Shown here piece by piece: positions 53,680 through 61,336 of a stretch of 64,000 bases of DNA. The notes beneath the pieces are model-generated. The model saw only the letters and a program-made list of their open reading frames with translations, was not told where the DNA came from and did no database searches. How positions within the stretch are numbered: the stretch's first letter is position 1; every line of letters starts with the position of its first letter. The position numbers were made by a program, and so were the translations under genes. Source of the stretch: Cryobacterium arcticum (GTDB taxonomy: Bacteria; Actinomycetota; Actinomycetes; Actinomycetales; Microbacteriaceae); contig NZ_CP016282.1 in NCBI RefSeq assembly GCF_001679725.1, forward strand, positions 1,612,001 through 1,676,000, written 5' to 3'.

Positions 53680-54020
53680 TCAGAACGGCGGCGGGTCCTC
53701 GGGCGGATCGCTCGCCCCGGATGGCGCCGGCGATGAAGGCGGGCCGGACTCTGGGTCGGCTGCCGGTGACGTTCCCGGCGGTGGTAGCGGTGGTGGTGGT
53801 CTGAGGTAGATGTCGGGGTGGGTGCGGTGGGTGAGTCCGTCGGGGGAGGTCCAGCGGAGGACGCCGCCGGGTTTCTTGCTCGACCTGCCAGAGGGTTTGG
53901 TGTTTGAGGCGGTGGTGGAAGGCGCAGAGGTGGGTGAGGAGCTGGATGAAGCTGGGTCAGTGGACGGCGATCTCTCAGGTGGTTGTGGAGGAGAGGGTGT
54001 GGCCAGCATCCGCCCTGACG
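53680..54020 (-). pseudogene. Decayed 3' remnant of a DUF222/HNH (13E12-type) endonuclease gene
   Basis: One minus frame encodes THLCAFHHRLKHQTLWQVEQ, the typical HNH end of 13E12-type proteins. A second frame continues with KPGGVLRWTSPDGLTHRTHP, the segment that normally follows directly, and then a Pro-rich tail to a stop. A single extra base after the VEQ codons explains the break. A third frame upstream carries NHLRDRRPLTQ, another family piece, so at least two frameshifts are present. The 5' part of the gene is absent; the SRAP gene occupies that side. Confidence 0.75.
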
Positions 54021-54022
54021 GG

Positions 54023-54748
54023 CTAGGTCGTCAGCGGGTCGATCAAGGTCGCATCCTGTGGGTCGATGGCCCGCACGCTGTTCACCCGGCGGTCGACGAG
54101 GCGGGTATGCATGGTGGCGGCCACGGCGGTCGATGTGCGGTCGAGCAGGTCGAGCATGGCCTGTCGTTTGGCCGCCGATTCGGCTCGGTCTGCGGTGGTG
54201 ATCGACTGCGGGTTCAACCAGGTCGACCAGGTGTCGGGCTCCAGGAAGGCCGGCATCCGGTCGTGCACCTCGCCCGAGGCATCCCGCGCCTCGCGGGTCA
54301 CGACGGCGAAGACCCGGGACCACTGCCCGTCGGCGTCCTTGGACGCCCAGCTCACGCCCGCCGCGGCCAGCAAGCCGTCGCCGTGGATGAAGTGCGGCTG
54401 CTTCGCGCCCTTCTCCCCGGTCCACTCGTAGTAGCCGAGCATGGGCACGATGCACCGCGCGTTGGAGAACGCGCCCACCCAGAATCGCTGGTCGAGCTTC
54501 TCCAGCCGGGCGTTGATGATCGGGCCGCGGCGAGGCTGGCCGGCCGGCTGCGGCCAATCCCAGGTCGCGAGGGTGACCTCCCTGGTGGGTGCATCAGCTC
54601 CCTCCGGCTGCCACTCGCGCACGATGGGCGCCGGGTCGGTCGGGGCGATGCTGTAGCTGGGCCGCCAGTCGCCGGCGCGCCCGCCGGCGGCCACGAAGTC
54701 CCGGATCAGATCGTCAACGTCTTCGTTCATAGCAAATCGTCCGCACAT
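54023..54748 (-). CDS. SOS response-associated peptidase (SRAP, YedK/HMCES family)
   Basis: The 241-residue protein begins MCGRFAMN; after Met removal Cys2 becomes the catalytic residue that cross-links to abasic sites in single-stranded DNA. NARLEK, the GYYEWTG motif with the catalytic Glu, and the His in MHTRLV complete the site. The upstream codons before this Met are not conserved, so ATG 54748 is the start. No LexA box is seen upstream. Confidence 0.94.
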   Translation of the reverse strand: MCGRFAMNEDVDDLIRDFVAAGGRAGDWRPSYSIAPTDPAPIVREWQPEGADAPTREVTLATWDWPQPAGQPRRGPIINARLEKLDQRFWVGAFSNARCIVPMLGYYEWTGEKGAKQPHFIHGDGLLAAAGVSWASKDADGQWSRVFAVVTREARDASGEVHDRMPAFLEPDTWSTWLNPQSITTADRAESAAKRQAMLDLLDRTSTAVAATMHTRLVDRRVNSVRAIDPQDATLIDPLTT

Positions 54749-54817
54749 GAGGGCGAGGGTACTCCGTGGGCGCCGTGGAGTCACGAGGCCGACACTTCCG
54801 GCGACCCACCGACCGAG

Positions 54818-55267
54818 TCAGGACGCGGGGCTCAGTCGGGACGAGAAGCGCACCAGGTAGCCGTCCGGATCCTGCACCAGGAACTGAGCGACACCGGCCT
54901 GGGTCTCGCCGGTGTCGTACCACTTGGTTTCCGGCGCCATGAACAGCGGCCAGTCGGCGGCGGCCAGGCTGTCCACCAGCACCGAGATGGCCGGCACCAT
55001 GATCTGGAAGTTGATGCCGCGGCCGAGGGGCCGCTCCAGCGCGCCGGGGATCCAATTGCGTCCCGCTCCGACCTGCTCGAGCATCAGGTGCGCGGTACCC
55101 GAGCGCAGGTAGGCGAAGCCCTCGAGCGGGCGGTCGTAGAGCACCTCGAAGCCGCAGAGCGTGACCCAGAAGTGCAGGCTCGTGGCCAGGTCGGTCACCA
55201 GCAACTCGGGAACCAGATCGGGTGAGACCTCCGACGCCGGAGGCGGAGTGGCGGCGGGAGAGGTCAT
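54818..55267 (-). CDS. VOC family protein (glyoxalase/bleomycin-resistance type)
   Basis: The 149-residue protein has one vicinal-oxygen-chelate unit: VPELLVTDLATSLHFWVTL, GFEVLYDRPLEGFAYLRSG (adjacent strands), AHLMLEQVG and the closing FLVQDPDGYLVRFSSRL. This is the bleomycin-binding subgroup, often a drug-sequestering protein. ATG 55267 stands behind GGGAGG. The actual ligand is unknown. Confidence 0.87.
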   Translation of the reverse strand: MTSPAATPPPASEVSPDLVPELLVTDLATSLHFWVTLCGFEVLYDRPLEGFAYLRSGTAHLMLEQVGAGRNWIPGALERPLGRGINFQIMVPAISVLVDSLAAADWPLFMAPETKWYDTGETQAGVAQFLVQDPDGYLVRFSSRLSPAS

Positions 55268-55366
55268 GCCTCCCAGTATGGCGGCGCCCCGGGAAGGTCC
55301 CGCCGCAACGGCACCGGCACCGGCCCGATCACCATCGACAGTGCCACTCCCGCAGACCTGGCGAGA

Positions 55367-55430
55367 ACTGTTCCCAGAACGGACGAATGGTCCCAGCGCA
55401 CTGGGCGCACGTGTCCGATCGGGAAACAGT
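55367..55430. repeat. Cruciform-like inverted repeat upstream of the DinB gene
   Basis: Arms actgttcccagaacggac (55367-55384) and gtccgatcgggaaacagt (55413-55430) pair at 15 of 18 positions and enclose a perfect inner hairpin cccag-cgca-ctggg (55392-55405). The outer 9 bases, actgttccc, recur in the hairpin on the other side of the gene. Confidence 0.7.
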
Positions 55431-55474
55431 CGGGTTCGATCGATCCCGGGGATGGGCTGTGGAAGGCTGGGGGC

Positions 55475-55990
55475 ATGACGCGCACCGACCCTCCTCACTC
55501 CGCCGACGAGCGCACCCTGCTGGACACCTTCCTCGACTACCAACGGGCCACCCTGCTGATGAAGACCGAGGGGCTGGACCATGCGCAGCTCAACACCGCT
55601 TTGGCGCCATCGTCGCTCACCCTGGCCGGGCTGCTCAAGCACCTGGCTTATGTGGAGGACCGCTGGGTGCAGTCCAGGTTCCTCGGGCGCTCCGATGCCG
55701 AGTTGGAGCCGTGGGGGAGCGCGCCCTGGCACGAGGACCGGGACTGGGAGTTCACCAGCGCCGCCGCGGACGACCCCGAGGAGCTGCGGGAGCTGTACCG
55801 GGCCGCCTGCGAGCGCAGCCGCCGTGCGACGGCGGGCCGCGGCCTCGACGAGCTGGTCGCGACGCCCGGCCGGGACGGCGAGCGGTGGAGCCTGCGCTGG
55901 ATCCTGCTGCACCTCATCGAGGAGACCGCCCGGCACTGCGGCCACGCCGACCTGATCCGCCAGGCCATCGACGGCACCGTCGGCGAGTAA
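55475..55990 (+). CDS. DinB/DUF664 family protein
   Basis: The 171-residue four-helix-bundle protein shows the DinB-fold metal pattern: His in LLKHLAYVED, and H-x3-E...H-x2-H in LLHLIEETARHCGHAD. Actinobacterial DUF664 members include mycothiol-dependent transferases, so a thiol-conjugating detoxification role is possible. ATG 55475 stands behind GGAAGG. It is flanked by related hairpins and is not linked to the purine genes. Confidence 0.87.
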   Translation: MTRTDPPHSADERTLLDTFLDYQRATLLMKTEGLDHAQLNTALAPSSLTLAGLLKHLAYVEDRWVQSRFLGRSDAELEPWGSAPWHEDRDWEFTSAAADDPEELRELYRAACERSRRATAGRGLDELVATPGRDGERWSLRWILLHLIEETARHCGHADLIRQAIDGTVGE

Positions 55991-56012
55991 CTGTTCCCGC
56001 ACGGGGAACAGT
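55990..56012. terminator. Terminator hairpin between convergent DinB and guanine deaminase genes
   Basis: Perfect 9-bp arms actgttccc and gggaacagt flank a 5-nt loop. The hairpin starts at the stop codon of the DinB gene and ends 9 bp before the stop of the guanine deaminase gene. Confidence 0.75.
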
Positions 56013-56021
56013 CGCGGCGGG

Positions 56022-57449
56022 TCAGGGGGCGGTGACGCGGCGCCCGCGCACGAAGACGCCCGTGATGGCCGGCTGGCGGAGGGCCATCAGCAGGGCGAAC
56101 AGGGTCTGGTCGGTGGCCATGGCCTCGTCGTCGGCGCGGATGCCGTTGGCCAGCACCGCCGCGAGCGGCTCCCACTTGTCGGGTTCGATGAGCAGGAAGT
56201 CCGCATCCTTGCCCACATCGAGGTTGCCGTAGCGCTCCTCCATGTCGAGCGCCCGGGCGCCGGCCAGGGTGGCGGTGAACAACAGCTCGGCGGGGCTGAT
56301 CGACAGCCCGGCGTCACCCGGCTCGGACAGGTGCACCTTGAAGCAGTCGTTGAGCACCCGGCTCATGAGCCACTCGTCGCCGGCACCGATGTCCGAGCCC
56401 AGCGCCACGTTCACACCGAAGCCCGTGGTGCGGGTCCACGGCATGGTGCCCGAGCCGAGGAACTGCTGCGAGGTGGGGCAGTGCGCGATCGACGAGCCGG
56501 TCTCGGCCAGGCGGGAGAGCTCGTCGTCCTCGCAGTGCACGGCGTGCGCCAGGATGCTGCGGCGCCCGAGCAGGCTCGACCCGCCCACCGCGGAGCCGGG
56601 CAGGAACTTCCCGTCGTAGGTGTCCAGGTAGTTCTCCACCTGGTAGATGGCTTTGACCACGTCGATCTCGCCGGTCTCCGGGCGGTTGTTCTCGTTGAGA
56701 TGGCTGTGGAAATAGACCCCGTCGCCGCGCACCCCGTCGTAGAGCTCACCGAGTGCCGCGAGGGTGTGCGGCGTGACCGAGAGGCTGAACCGGGGCACGA
56801 CGGCCACCTGCAACAGCGCCGTGCGGGAGTCCCCGGTGTCGCGCGCGTGCCAGCGGGAGATCTCATCGCTCACCAGGTCGAGGGCATGGGCCTCCGAGGT
56901 GATCAGGGCGCTGGCCGACTCCGGCCCGACGGTCTGGATGCCACGACCGCTGACCAGGCGTAGCCCGGCCCGTTCGGACTCGGCGAAGAGCGCGTCCTGA
57001 GCGTGCGGGAAGGCCGAGCCGAACACCAGGGCGCTCGTGGTGCCGGCCGCCGTGCGCCGGCGGGTGAAGTCGCGGGCGATCGCGGCCGCGAAGTCGTCGT
57101 CCTGCAGCCGGGTCTCGGCCGGGAACACGCAGTTGTCCAGCCACTCCAGCAGCTGCCCGCCGCCGTAGGCATCCGTGGAGTAGGTCTGCGGAAAGTGGAT
57201 GTGGGTGTCGACGAAGCCCGGCAGGATGAAGCCGCCGCGGGTGTCGGTGACCGGGAGGCCCTCGAAGCCGGCGGGCAGGTCGGCGGCCCGGCCGACCCAG
57301 GCGATGGTGCCGTCACCGGCGGTGACCAGGGCGCCCTGCGGCAGCGAGACCAGGTGGGCGGGCGCCTCGGCGAGGGTGGGGGAACCGGCGATGTGGAAGA
57401 CGTGGCCGAGGTAGACGTGGCCCAGGGAGCCGGCGGGTTGTGCGCTCAC
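56022..57449 (-). CDS. guaD: Guanine deaminase
   Basis: The 475-residue amidohydrolase has the Zn site FVDTHIHFPQ, the GuaD-specific LLEWLDNCVFPAE and YFHSHLNEN, HAVHCEDDE, SIAHCPTSQQFLGSG and the metal Asp in LGSDIGAGDE. It deaminates guanine to xanthine. GTG 57449 is chosen because it starts 1 bp after the urate oxidase stop; longer frames overlap that gene. It is the last gene of a minus-strand operon with urate oxidase and allantoinase. Confidence 0.93.
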   Translation of the reverse strand: MSAQPAGSLGHVYLGHVFHIAGSPTLAEAPAHLVSLPQGALVTAGDGTIAWVGRAADLPAGFEGLPVTDTRGGFILPGFVDTHIHFPQTYSTDAYGGGQLLEWLDNCVFPAETRLQDDDFAAAIARDFTRRRTAAGTTSALVFGSAFPHAQDALFAESERAGLRLVSGRGIQTVGPESASALITSEAHALDLVSDEISRWHARDTGDSRTALLQVAVVPRFSLSVTPHTLAALGELYDGVRGDGVYFHSHLNENNRPETGEIDVVKAIYQVENYLDTYDGKFLPGSAVGGSSLLGRRSILAHAVHCEDDELSRLAETGSSIAHCPTSQQFLGSGTMPWTRTTGFGVNVALGSDIGAGDEWLMSRVLNDCFKVHLSEPGDAGLSISPAELLFTATLAGARALDMEERYGNLDVGKDADFLLIEPDKWEPLAAVLANGIRADDEAMATDQTLFALLMALRQPAITGVFVRGRRVTAP

Positions 57450-57450
57450 G

Positions 57451-58359
57451 CTAGACCAGCCCGGTGTAGGAGTCCCAGGCGGGGCCGGCATCCGTGGCGT
57501 CGTCGTGCAGAACTGCGGCCTGGATGAGCCCGTACGGCCGGTCGGCGGCGTGGTAGACCTCGTTGTTGTTCTCCACGCCGAACGGCGAGAGGTCGTAGAG
57601 GAAGTGGTGCTTGTTGGGTGCGGACAACCGGATCTCGGCGATGTTCGGGTAGGCCTCGAGCACCGCCTGGCCCATCTTGTAGAGCGTCTGCTGCAGGGCC
57701 AGGGAGTGCACCACGGCGAACTGGGTCTTGAGGATCGCGGCGATGCCCGCGTAGGTGGCCTCCCAGTCGACGTCGGTGTGGTCGGTGAAGCGCCAGCCGG
57801 CCGTGAGCGACGTGGCCATCACCCGGTCGTTGGTGGGCTGCAGCAGCGTGTACGGGTCCTGCATGAAGCCGGAGAACTCCGACCCGGTGGACTTGAGCAG
57901 GATCAGGTCCTTGAGGCCGCCGACCACCCAGATCTGCTGGTCGTCGCCCGTGCCCTCCACGGAGATCGCCGCCGTGCGCACCTCCTGGCCGCGGCGCACC
58001 CAGGTGTGGTCGTGCTCGGTGCCGTCCACGACCACGCGTTCCCAGGCGAATTCCTCGATCTCCACCCGGGAGCCTGCCACCGAGCTGATGTGGTCGACGA
58101 AATGCGTGGCGAGGTCGAGTCCGTAGCTCTCGATCGAGAGCAGCCCCTTCTCCTTGGCGAAGGAGTACGCGGTCTGCTTCTGGGTGTCGGTGGGCAGCAC
58201 CTGCAGCTGGTCGCCGGCCAGGTGCGCGTCGGCGAAGTCGCCGTGCAGGGCCGTGGAGACGCTGATGTCGTGGATCTCGTGGCGGGGCGTGTCGCGGTAG
58301 ATGCGCACGATGCGGTTCTCCGCTTTGCCGTAGCGGTTGGGTCCGAGAACGATCGACAT
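57451..58359 (-). CDS. Urate oxidase (uricase)
   Basis: The 302-residue cofactor-free oxidase shows the catalytic Lys in YGKAENRIVRI, the Thr in PTDTQKQTAY and the His in APNKHHFLYDL. GLKDLILLKSTGSEFSGF and a C-terminal DRPYGLIQAAV are also present. It oxidises urate to 5-hydroxyisourate. ATG 58359 stands behind AAGGAG. It lies between allantoinase and guanine deaminase, so the pathway enzymes are made together. The substrate route continues with uraH and uraD at 52-53 kb. Confidence 0.96.
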   Translation of the reverse strand: MSIVLGPNRYGKAENRIVRIYRDTPRHEIHDISVSTALHGDFADAHLAGDQLQVLPTDTQKQTAYSFAKEKGLLSIESYGLDLATHFVDHISSVAGSRVEIEEFAWERVVVDGTEHDHTWVRRGQEVRTAAISVEGTGDDQQIWVVGGLKDLILLKSTGSEFSGFMQDPYTLLQPTNDRVMATSLTAGWRFTDHTDVDWEATYAGIAAILKTQFAVVHSLALQQTLYKMGQAVLEAYPNIAEIRLSAPNKHHFLYDLSPFGVENNNEVYHAADRPYGLIQAAVLHDDATDAGPAWDSYTGLV

Positions 58360-58372
58360 GAGGGCTCCTTCT

Positions 58373-58431
58373 GATGCGTGATGCGCGATGCGTGCGTCGT
58401 GCGTGATGCGGTGATGCGGGTCGTGCGGGTC
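58373..58431. repeat. Degenerate gatgcgN tandem repeats in the allantoinase-uricase spacer
   Basis: Three consecutive 7-bp units gatgcgt, gatgcgc and gatgcgt (58373-58393) are followed by degenerate copies (gtgcgt, gatgcgg, tgatgcgg, gtgcgg) up to 58431. They fill nearly the whole 74-bp gap between the two genes. Confidence 0.7.
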
Positions 58432-58433
58432 TC

Positions 58434-59816
58434 TCAGCGGGCGCGCACCAGCGCGCCTGCCGGGGTCTGGGGGGATGCGCCGGAGTCGTCGAACGCGTAG
58501 ATCACGTCGCCGGCCAGCCAGGTGGTGTGCACCCGGCCGAACAGGCTCGCACCGTCGAAGGCGCTCACCCGGTTCTTGTGCCGCAGGGTGTCGACGTTGA
58601 CGGTGAACGTGTCGTCGGGGGCGAAGGCCACGAGGTCGGCGGCCGCGCCGACCTCGATCGCACCGGCGGGCAGCCCGATGAAGCGGGCGGTGGCCGCGGT
58701 CATCCAGTGCAGCACCCGGTCGAGGCCGAGGCCGCGTTCCCGGGCCGCCGTCCACACGGCGGGCAGGCTCAGCTGCAACCCGGAGATGCCGCCCCAGGCC
58801 AGGCCGAAGTCACCGCCGTGGCCGAGCTTGAGTTCCCGGGTGGCCGGCGAATGGTCGGAGGCGATGAAGTCGATGACGCCGTCCTCCAGGCCCTGCCAGA
58901 GCAGGTCCCGGTTGCCGGCGCCGCGAATGGGTGGGCAGCACTTGAACGCGGTGGCACCGTCGGCGATGGTCTCGGCGGCGAAGCTCAGGTAGTGCGGGCA
59001 GGTTTCCACGCTGATCGGCAGGCCCTCGGCGCGTGCTGCCGCGAGCCGCGGCAGCACCAGCGCCGAGGAGAGGTGCAGGATGTGGGCGCGCACGCCGGTG
59101 CGCCGCACGACGTCGATCACCCGGGCGATCGCGGCATCCTCGGCCGCATCCGGCCGGCTGGCGACGAAGTCGAGGTAGCCGGTGCCGCCGGCGTTCTGGC
59201 TGCCGTCGAGCACGGCGGGGTCCTCGGCGTGCACCACGAGCAGGCCGCCGAAGCCGGCGATCTCGCTGCCGGCCGCCAGGAGCTCGGCGGGGGAGAGGTG
59301 CGGGAACTCGTCGACGCCGGAGGGGGAGAGGAAGGCCTTGAAACCGAAGACGCCCGCGTCGTGCAGCGGCTCGAGCGAGCCGAGGTTGCCGGGGATCGCG
59401 CCGCCCCAGAAGCCCACGTTGACGCTGGACTGGGGCGCCGCGGCCTGGCGCTTGAGCTCGAGCGCCGCCACCGTCGTGGTGGGCGGGATGCTGTTCAGCG
59501 GCATGTCGATGATGGTGGTCACGCCGCCGGCGGCCGCCGCGAGGGTGGCGCTCGCGAAGCCCTCCCAGTCGGTGCGGCCGGGTTCGTTGACGTGCACGTG
59601 CGTGTCGACGACGCCCGGCTGCAACACCTGGCCGGCCGGGAGGGTGACGTCCCGCACGGTCTCGAGCGTGGCATCCACGGGCTCGATGGCGCGGATGACA
59701 CCGCCGGTGATCGCCACGGCCGCGGGCACGAAACCCGGTACAGAACGCGGCACCGAACCCGCACCGACACCCTGCGCGGTGAGCACTCGATCCGAGCGGA
59801 TGACCAGGTCGTACAT
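58434..59816 (-). CDS. allB: Allantoinase
   Basis: The 460-residue cyclic amidohydrolase has the metal-binding VVDTHVHVNEPGRTDWEGF. The carboxylated Lys is in VFGFKAFLSPSGVDEFP, and the later His and Asp are in LHLSSA, CPHYLSF and DFIASDHSPAT. This pattern, with the ETCPHYL and CCPPIR stretches, is that of AllB and not of dihydropyrimidinases. It opens allantoin to allantoate. ATG 59816 stands behind GAGAAGGAG. It leads the operon with uricase and guanine deaminase. Confidence 0.94.
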   Translation of the reverse strand: MYDLVIRSDRVLTAQGVGAGSVPRSVPGFVPAAVAITGGVIRAIEPVDATLETVRDVTLPAGQVLQPGVVDTHVHVNEPGRTDWEGFASATLAAAAGGVTTIIDMPLNSIPPTTTVAALELKRQAAAPQSSVNVGFWGGAIPGNLGSLEPLHDAGVFGFKAFLSPSGVDEFPHLSPAELLAAGSEIAGFGGLLVVHAEDPAVLDGSQNAGGTGYLDFVASRPDAAEDAAIARVIDVVRRTGVRAHILHLSSALVLPRLAAARAEGLPISVETCPHYLSFAAETIADGATAFKCCPPIRGAGNRDLLWQGLEDGVIDFIASDHSPATRELKLGHGGDFGLAWGGISGLQLSLPAVWTAARERGLGLDRVLHWMTAATARFIGLPAGAIEVGAAADLVAFAPDDTFTVNVDTLRHKNRVSAFDGASLFGRVHTTWLAGDVIYAFDDSGASPQTPAGALVRAR

Positions 59817-59911
59817 CGGGTTCTCCTTCTCGGTTCGAGAGCGTCTCCGGGCCTCGTGTGGGGCCACTTCTGTCACCCTAGTGAACTCGTTCAGGCCTCG
59901 TTCCGGGGTTC

Positions 59912-59954
59912 TGAAACCTGTCGGACACACGACATGCGGCGTCGATGAAACACC
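59912..59954. promoter_or_regulatory. TGAAAC motif pair upstream of allB
   Basis: The words tgaaacctgtcgg (from 59912) and tgaaacaccgacgg (from 59946) lie in the 154-bp spacer before allantoinase. They share TGAAAC followed by a C/G-rich half with the sites near 47.5 and 61.1 kb. Confidence 0.45.
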
Positions 59955-59970
59955 GACGGGATGCGCGGCC

Positions 59971-61002
59971 CTATGCCGTCGGGTACCCTGCGACGTAGTC
60001 GTCGATGGACGCCAGATAGGCCGCCTTCTCGTCCTCGGGCAACCAAGACGCCTGGAAGGAATTCTTGGCCAGGAGCACCAGCTCGTCGGCGTCGAGGCCG
60101 GCCTTCTCGGCCAGCGCCAGGTAGTTGTCGGCCGCGTAGGCACCGAAGTAGGCGGGGTCATCGGAGTTCACCGTGACTAGTACGCCGAAGTTCATCAGGG
60201 CCACCATCTCCACGGCCTTCATGTCGGCGGTGACGAAGCTGTTCGACACCGGGCAGCAGGTGAGGCCGAGTCCCCGCTCGCGCACCAGGGTGACCAGCTC
60301 AGGGTTCTCCACGATGTTGGTGCCGTGATCGATGCGGTCCACCTGGATGTCTTCGAGTACCTGGCGGATGTTCTCGATGCTGCCGACCTGGTCGATGTCG
60401 CAGTGCATGGTCAGCTTGAGTCCGTTCTCCCGGGCGAGGGCGAAGACGGCGGCGAACTTCGCCGGCGGGTTGTCCCGCTCGTCGGAGTCGAGGCCCACCC
60501 CGATGAACCGGTCCTTGTAGGGCAGCGCGGCCGTCAGCGTCTCCAGCGCGCTCTCGGCGGAGAAGTCGCGCAGGAAGCAGAGGATGAGCTCGGCGGAGAT
60601 CCCGACCGCGGCAGCATCCTGCGCGGCCCGGTGGTAACCCACGATCACGGTCTCGATCGGCACACCGCGGGAGGTGTGCGCCTGCGGGTCGAAGAATGCC
60701 TCCACCCGGCGCACCCCGTCGGCGGCGGCGCGGCGGAAGTAGGCCGTGGCGAGGTCGTAGAAGTCCTCTTCGGTGACCAGGACGTCCATCGCCGGGTAGT
60801 ACACGCCCAGGAAGCTCGCGAGCGAGTCGAACTCGTAGGTGGCCCGCACCTGCTCCACCGTGCTCTGGCCGATATCCACTCCGTTGCGCCGGGCCAGCGC
60901 GAGCTTGAGCTCAGGCTCGAGGGTGCCCTCGAGGTGCAGGTGCAGCTCCGCCTTGGGCAGGCCGGAGACGAACGCAGAGGTCGGTACGATAGCGGAAGAC
61001 AT
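59971..61002 (-). CDS. add: Adenosine/adenine deaminase family protein with altered active-site motif
   Basis: The 343-residue amidohydrolase has the Zn-binding LPKAELHLHLEGTLEPEL. FFDPQAHTSRG and IDHGTNIVENP follow, then CPVSNSF and the metal and catalytic Asp pair in VNSDDPAYFGAY. These stretches match the adenine deaminase (yeast Aah1-like) branch better than adenosine deaminases. The usual HAGE motif, whose Glu protonates the purine, reads HCDIDQ here, so the substrate or mechanism may differ. An aminopurine substrate is likely from context. ATG 61002 stands behind GAAAGGA. Confidence 0.87.
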   Translation of the reverse strand: MSSAIVPTSAFVSGLPKAELHLHLEGTLEPELKLALARRNGVDIGQSTVEQVRATYEFDSLASFLGVYYPAMDVLVTEEDFYDLATAYFRRAAADGVRRVEAFFDPQAHTSRGVPIETVIVGYHRAAQDAAAVGISAELILCFLRDFSAESALETLTAALPYKDRFIGVGLDSDERDNPPAKFAAVFALARENGLKLTMHCDIDQVGSIENIRQVLEDIQVDRIDHGTNIVENPELVTLVRERGLGLTCCPVSNSFVTADMKAVEMVALMNFGVLVTVNSDDPAYFGAYAADNYLALAEKAGLDADELVLLAKNSFQASWLPEDEKAAYLASIDDYVAGYPTA

Positions 61003-61336
61003 TGGGGTTCCTTTCGGGGTGGACTCCGTGACGCTATCACGCCAGGGTATTGCCCGGCCCGAGGGGAATTCCGGCGTTTCATCCCGGCATTTCAGCCGTA
61101 ATGAGCCGGAAATGTTTCGGTCTTCGGCGCGTCACACACAGCAATTAGTGTTCGAGGCATCCGAACATTTGTTGCAGCGGATGCGACGTGCTGAAACACC
61201 GCAATCACACCAGCAGCCTCACAGCAGTACAGCAACACCCACCCACAGCACGACATCAGTACCCCGGGCATCCCGCCCCCAGCACGCCGTTGAGTTCCAC
61301 GGCAACCCCCCGAGCACCATCGAGAGGAACCGCGTC
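61003..61336. promoter_or_regulatory. 334-bp divergent regulatory region with several TGAAACA-like motifs
   Basis: No gene is seen in this spacer between add and the ABC transporter operon. It contains gtttca at 61076, ccggaaatgtttcgg (61106-61120, near-palindromic), gaacatttgttgc (61163-61175) and tgaaacaccgcaat (from 61192). The 61163 site is close to tgaaacacctgttgc upstream of pucG. Positions of about 61200-61330 are CA-rich and look like an unstructured leader. Confidence 0.5.

Noticed and set aside
55367..55460. Cloverleaf-like segment with cgggttcgatcgatcccg, resembling a tRNA T-arm
   Set aside because: The T-loop has too many bases for a tRNA, and no acceptor stem or proper anticodon arm can be drawn around it.
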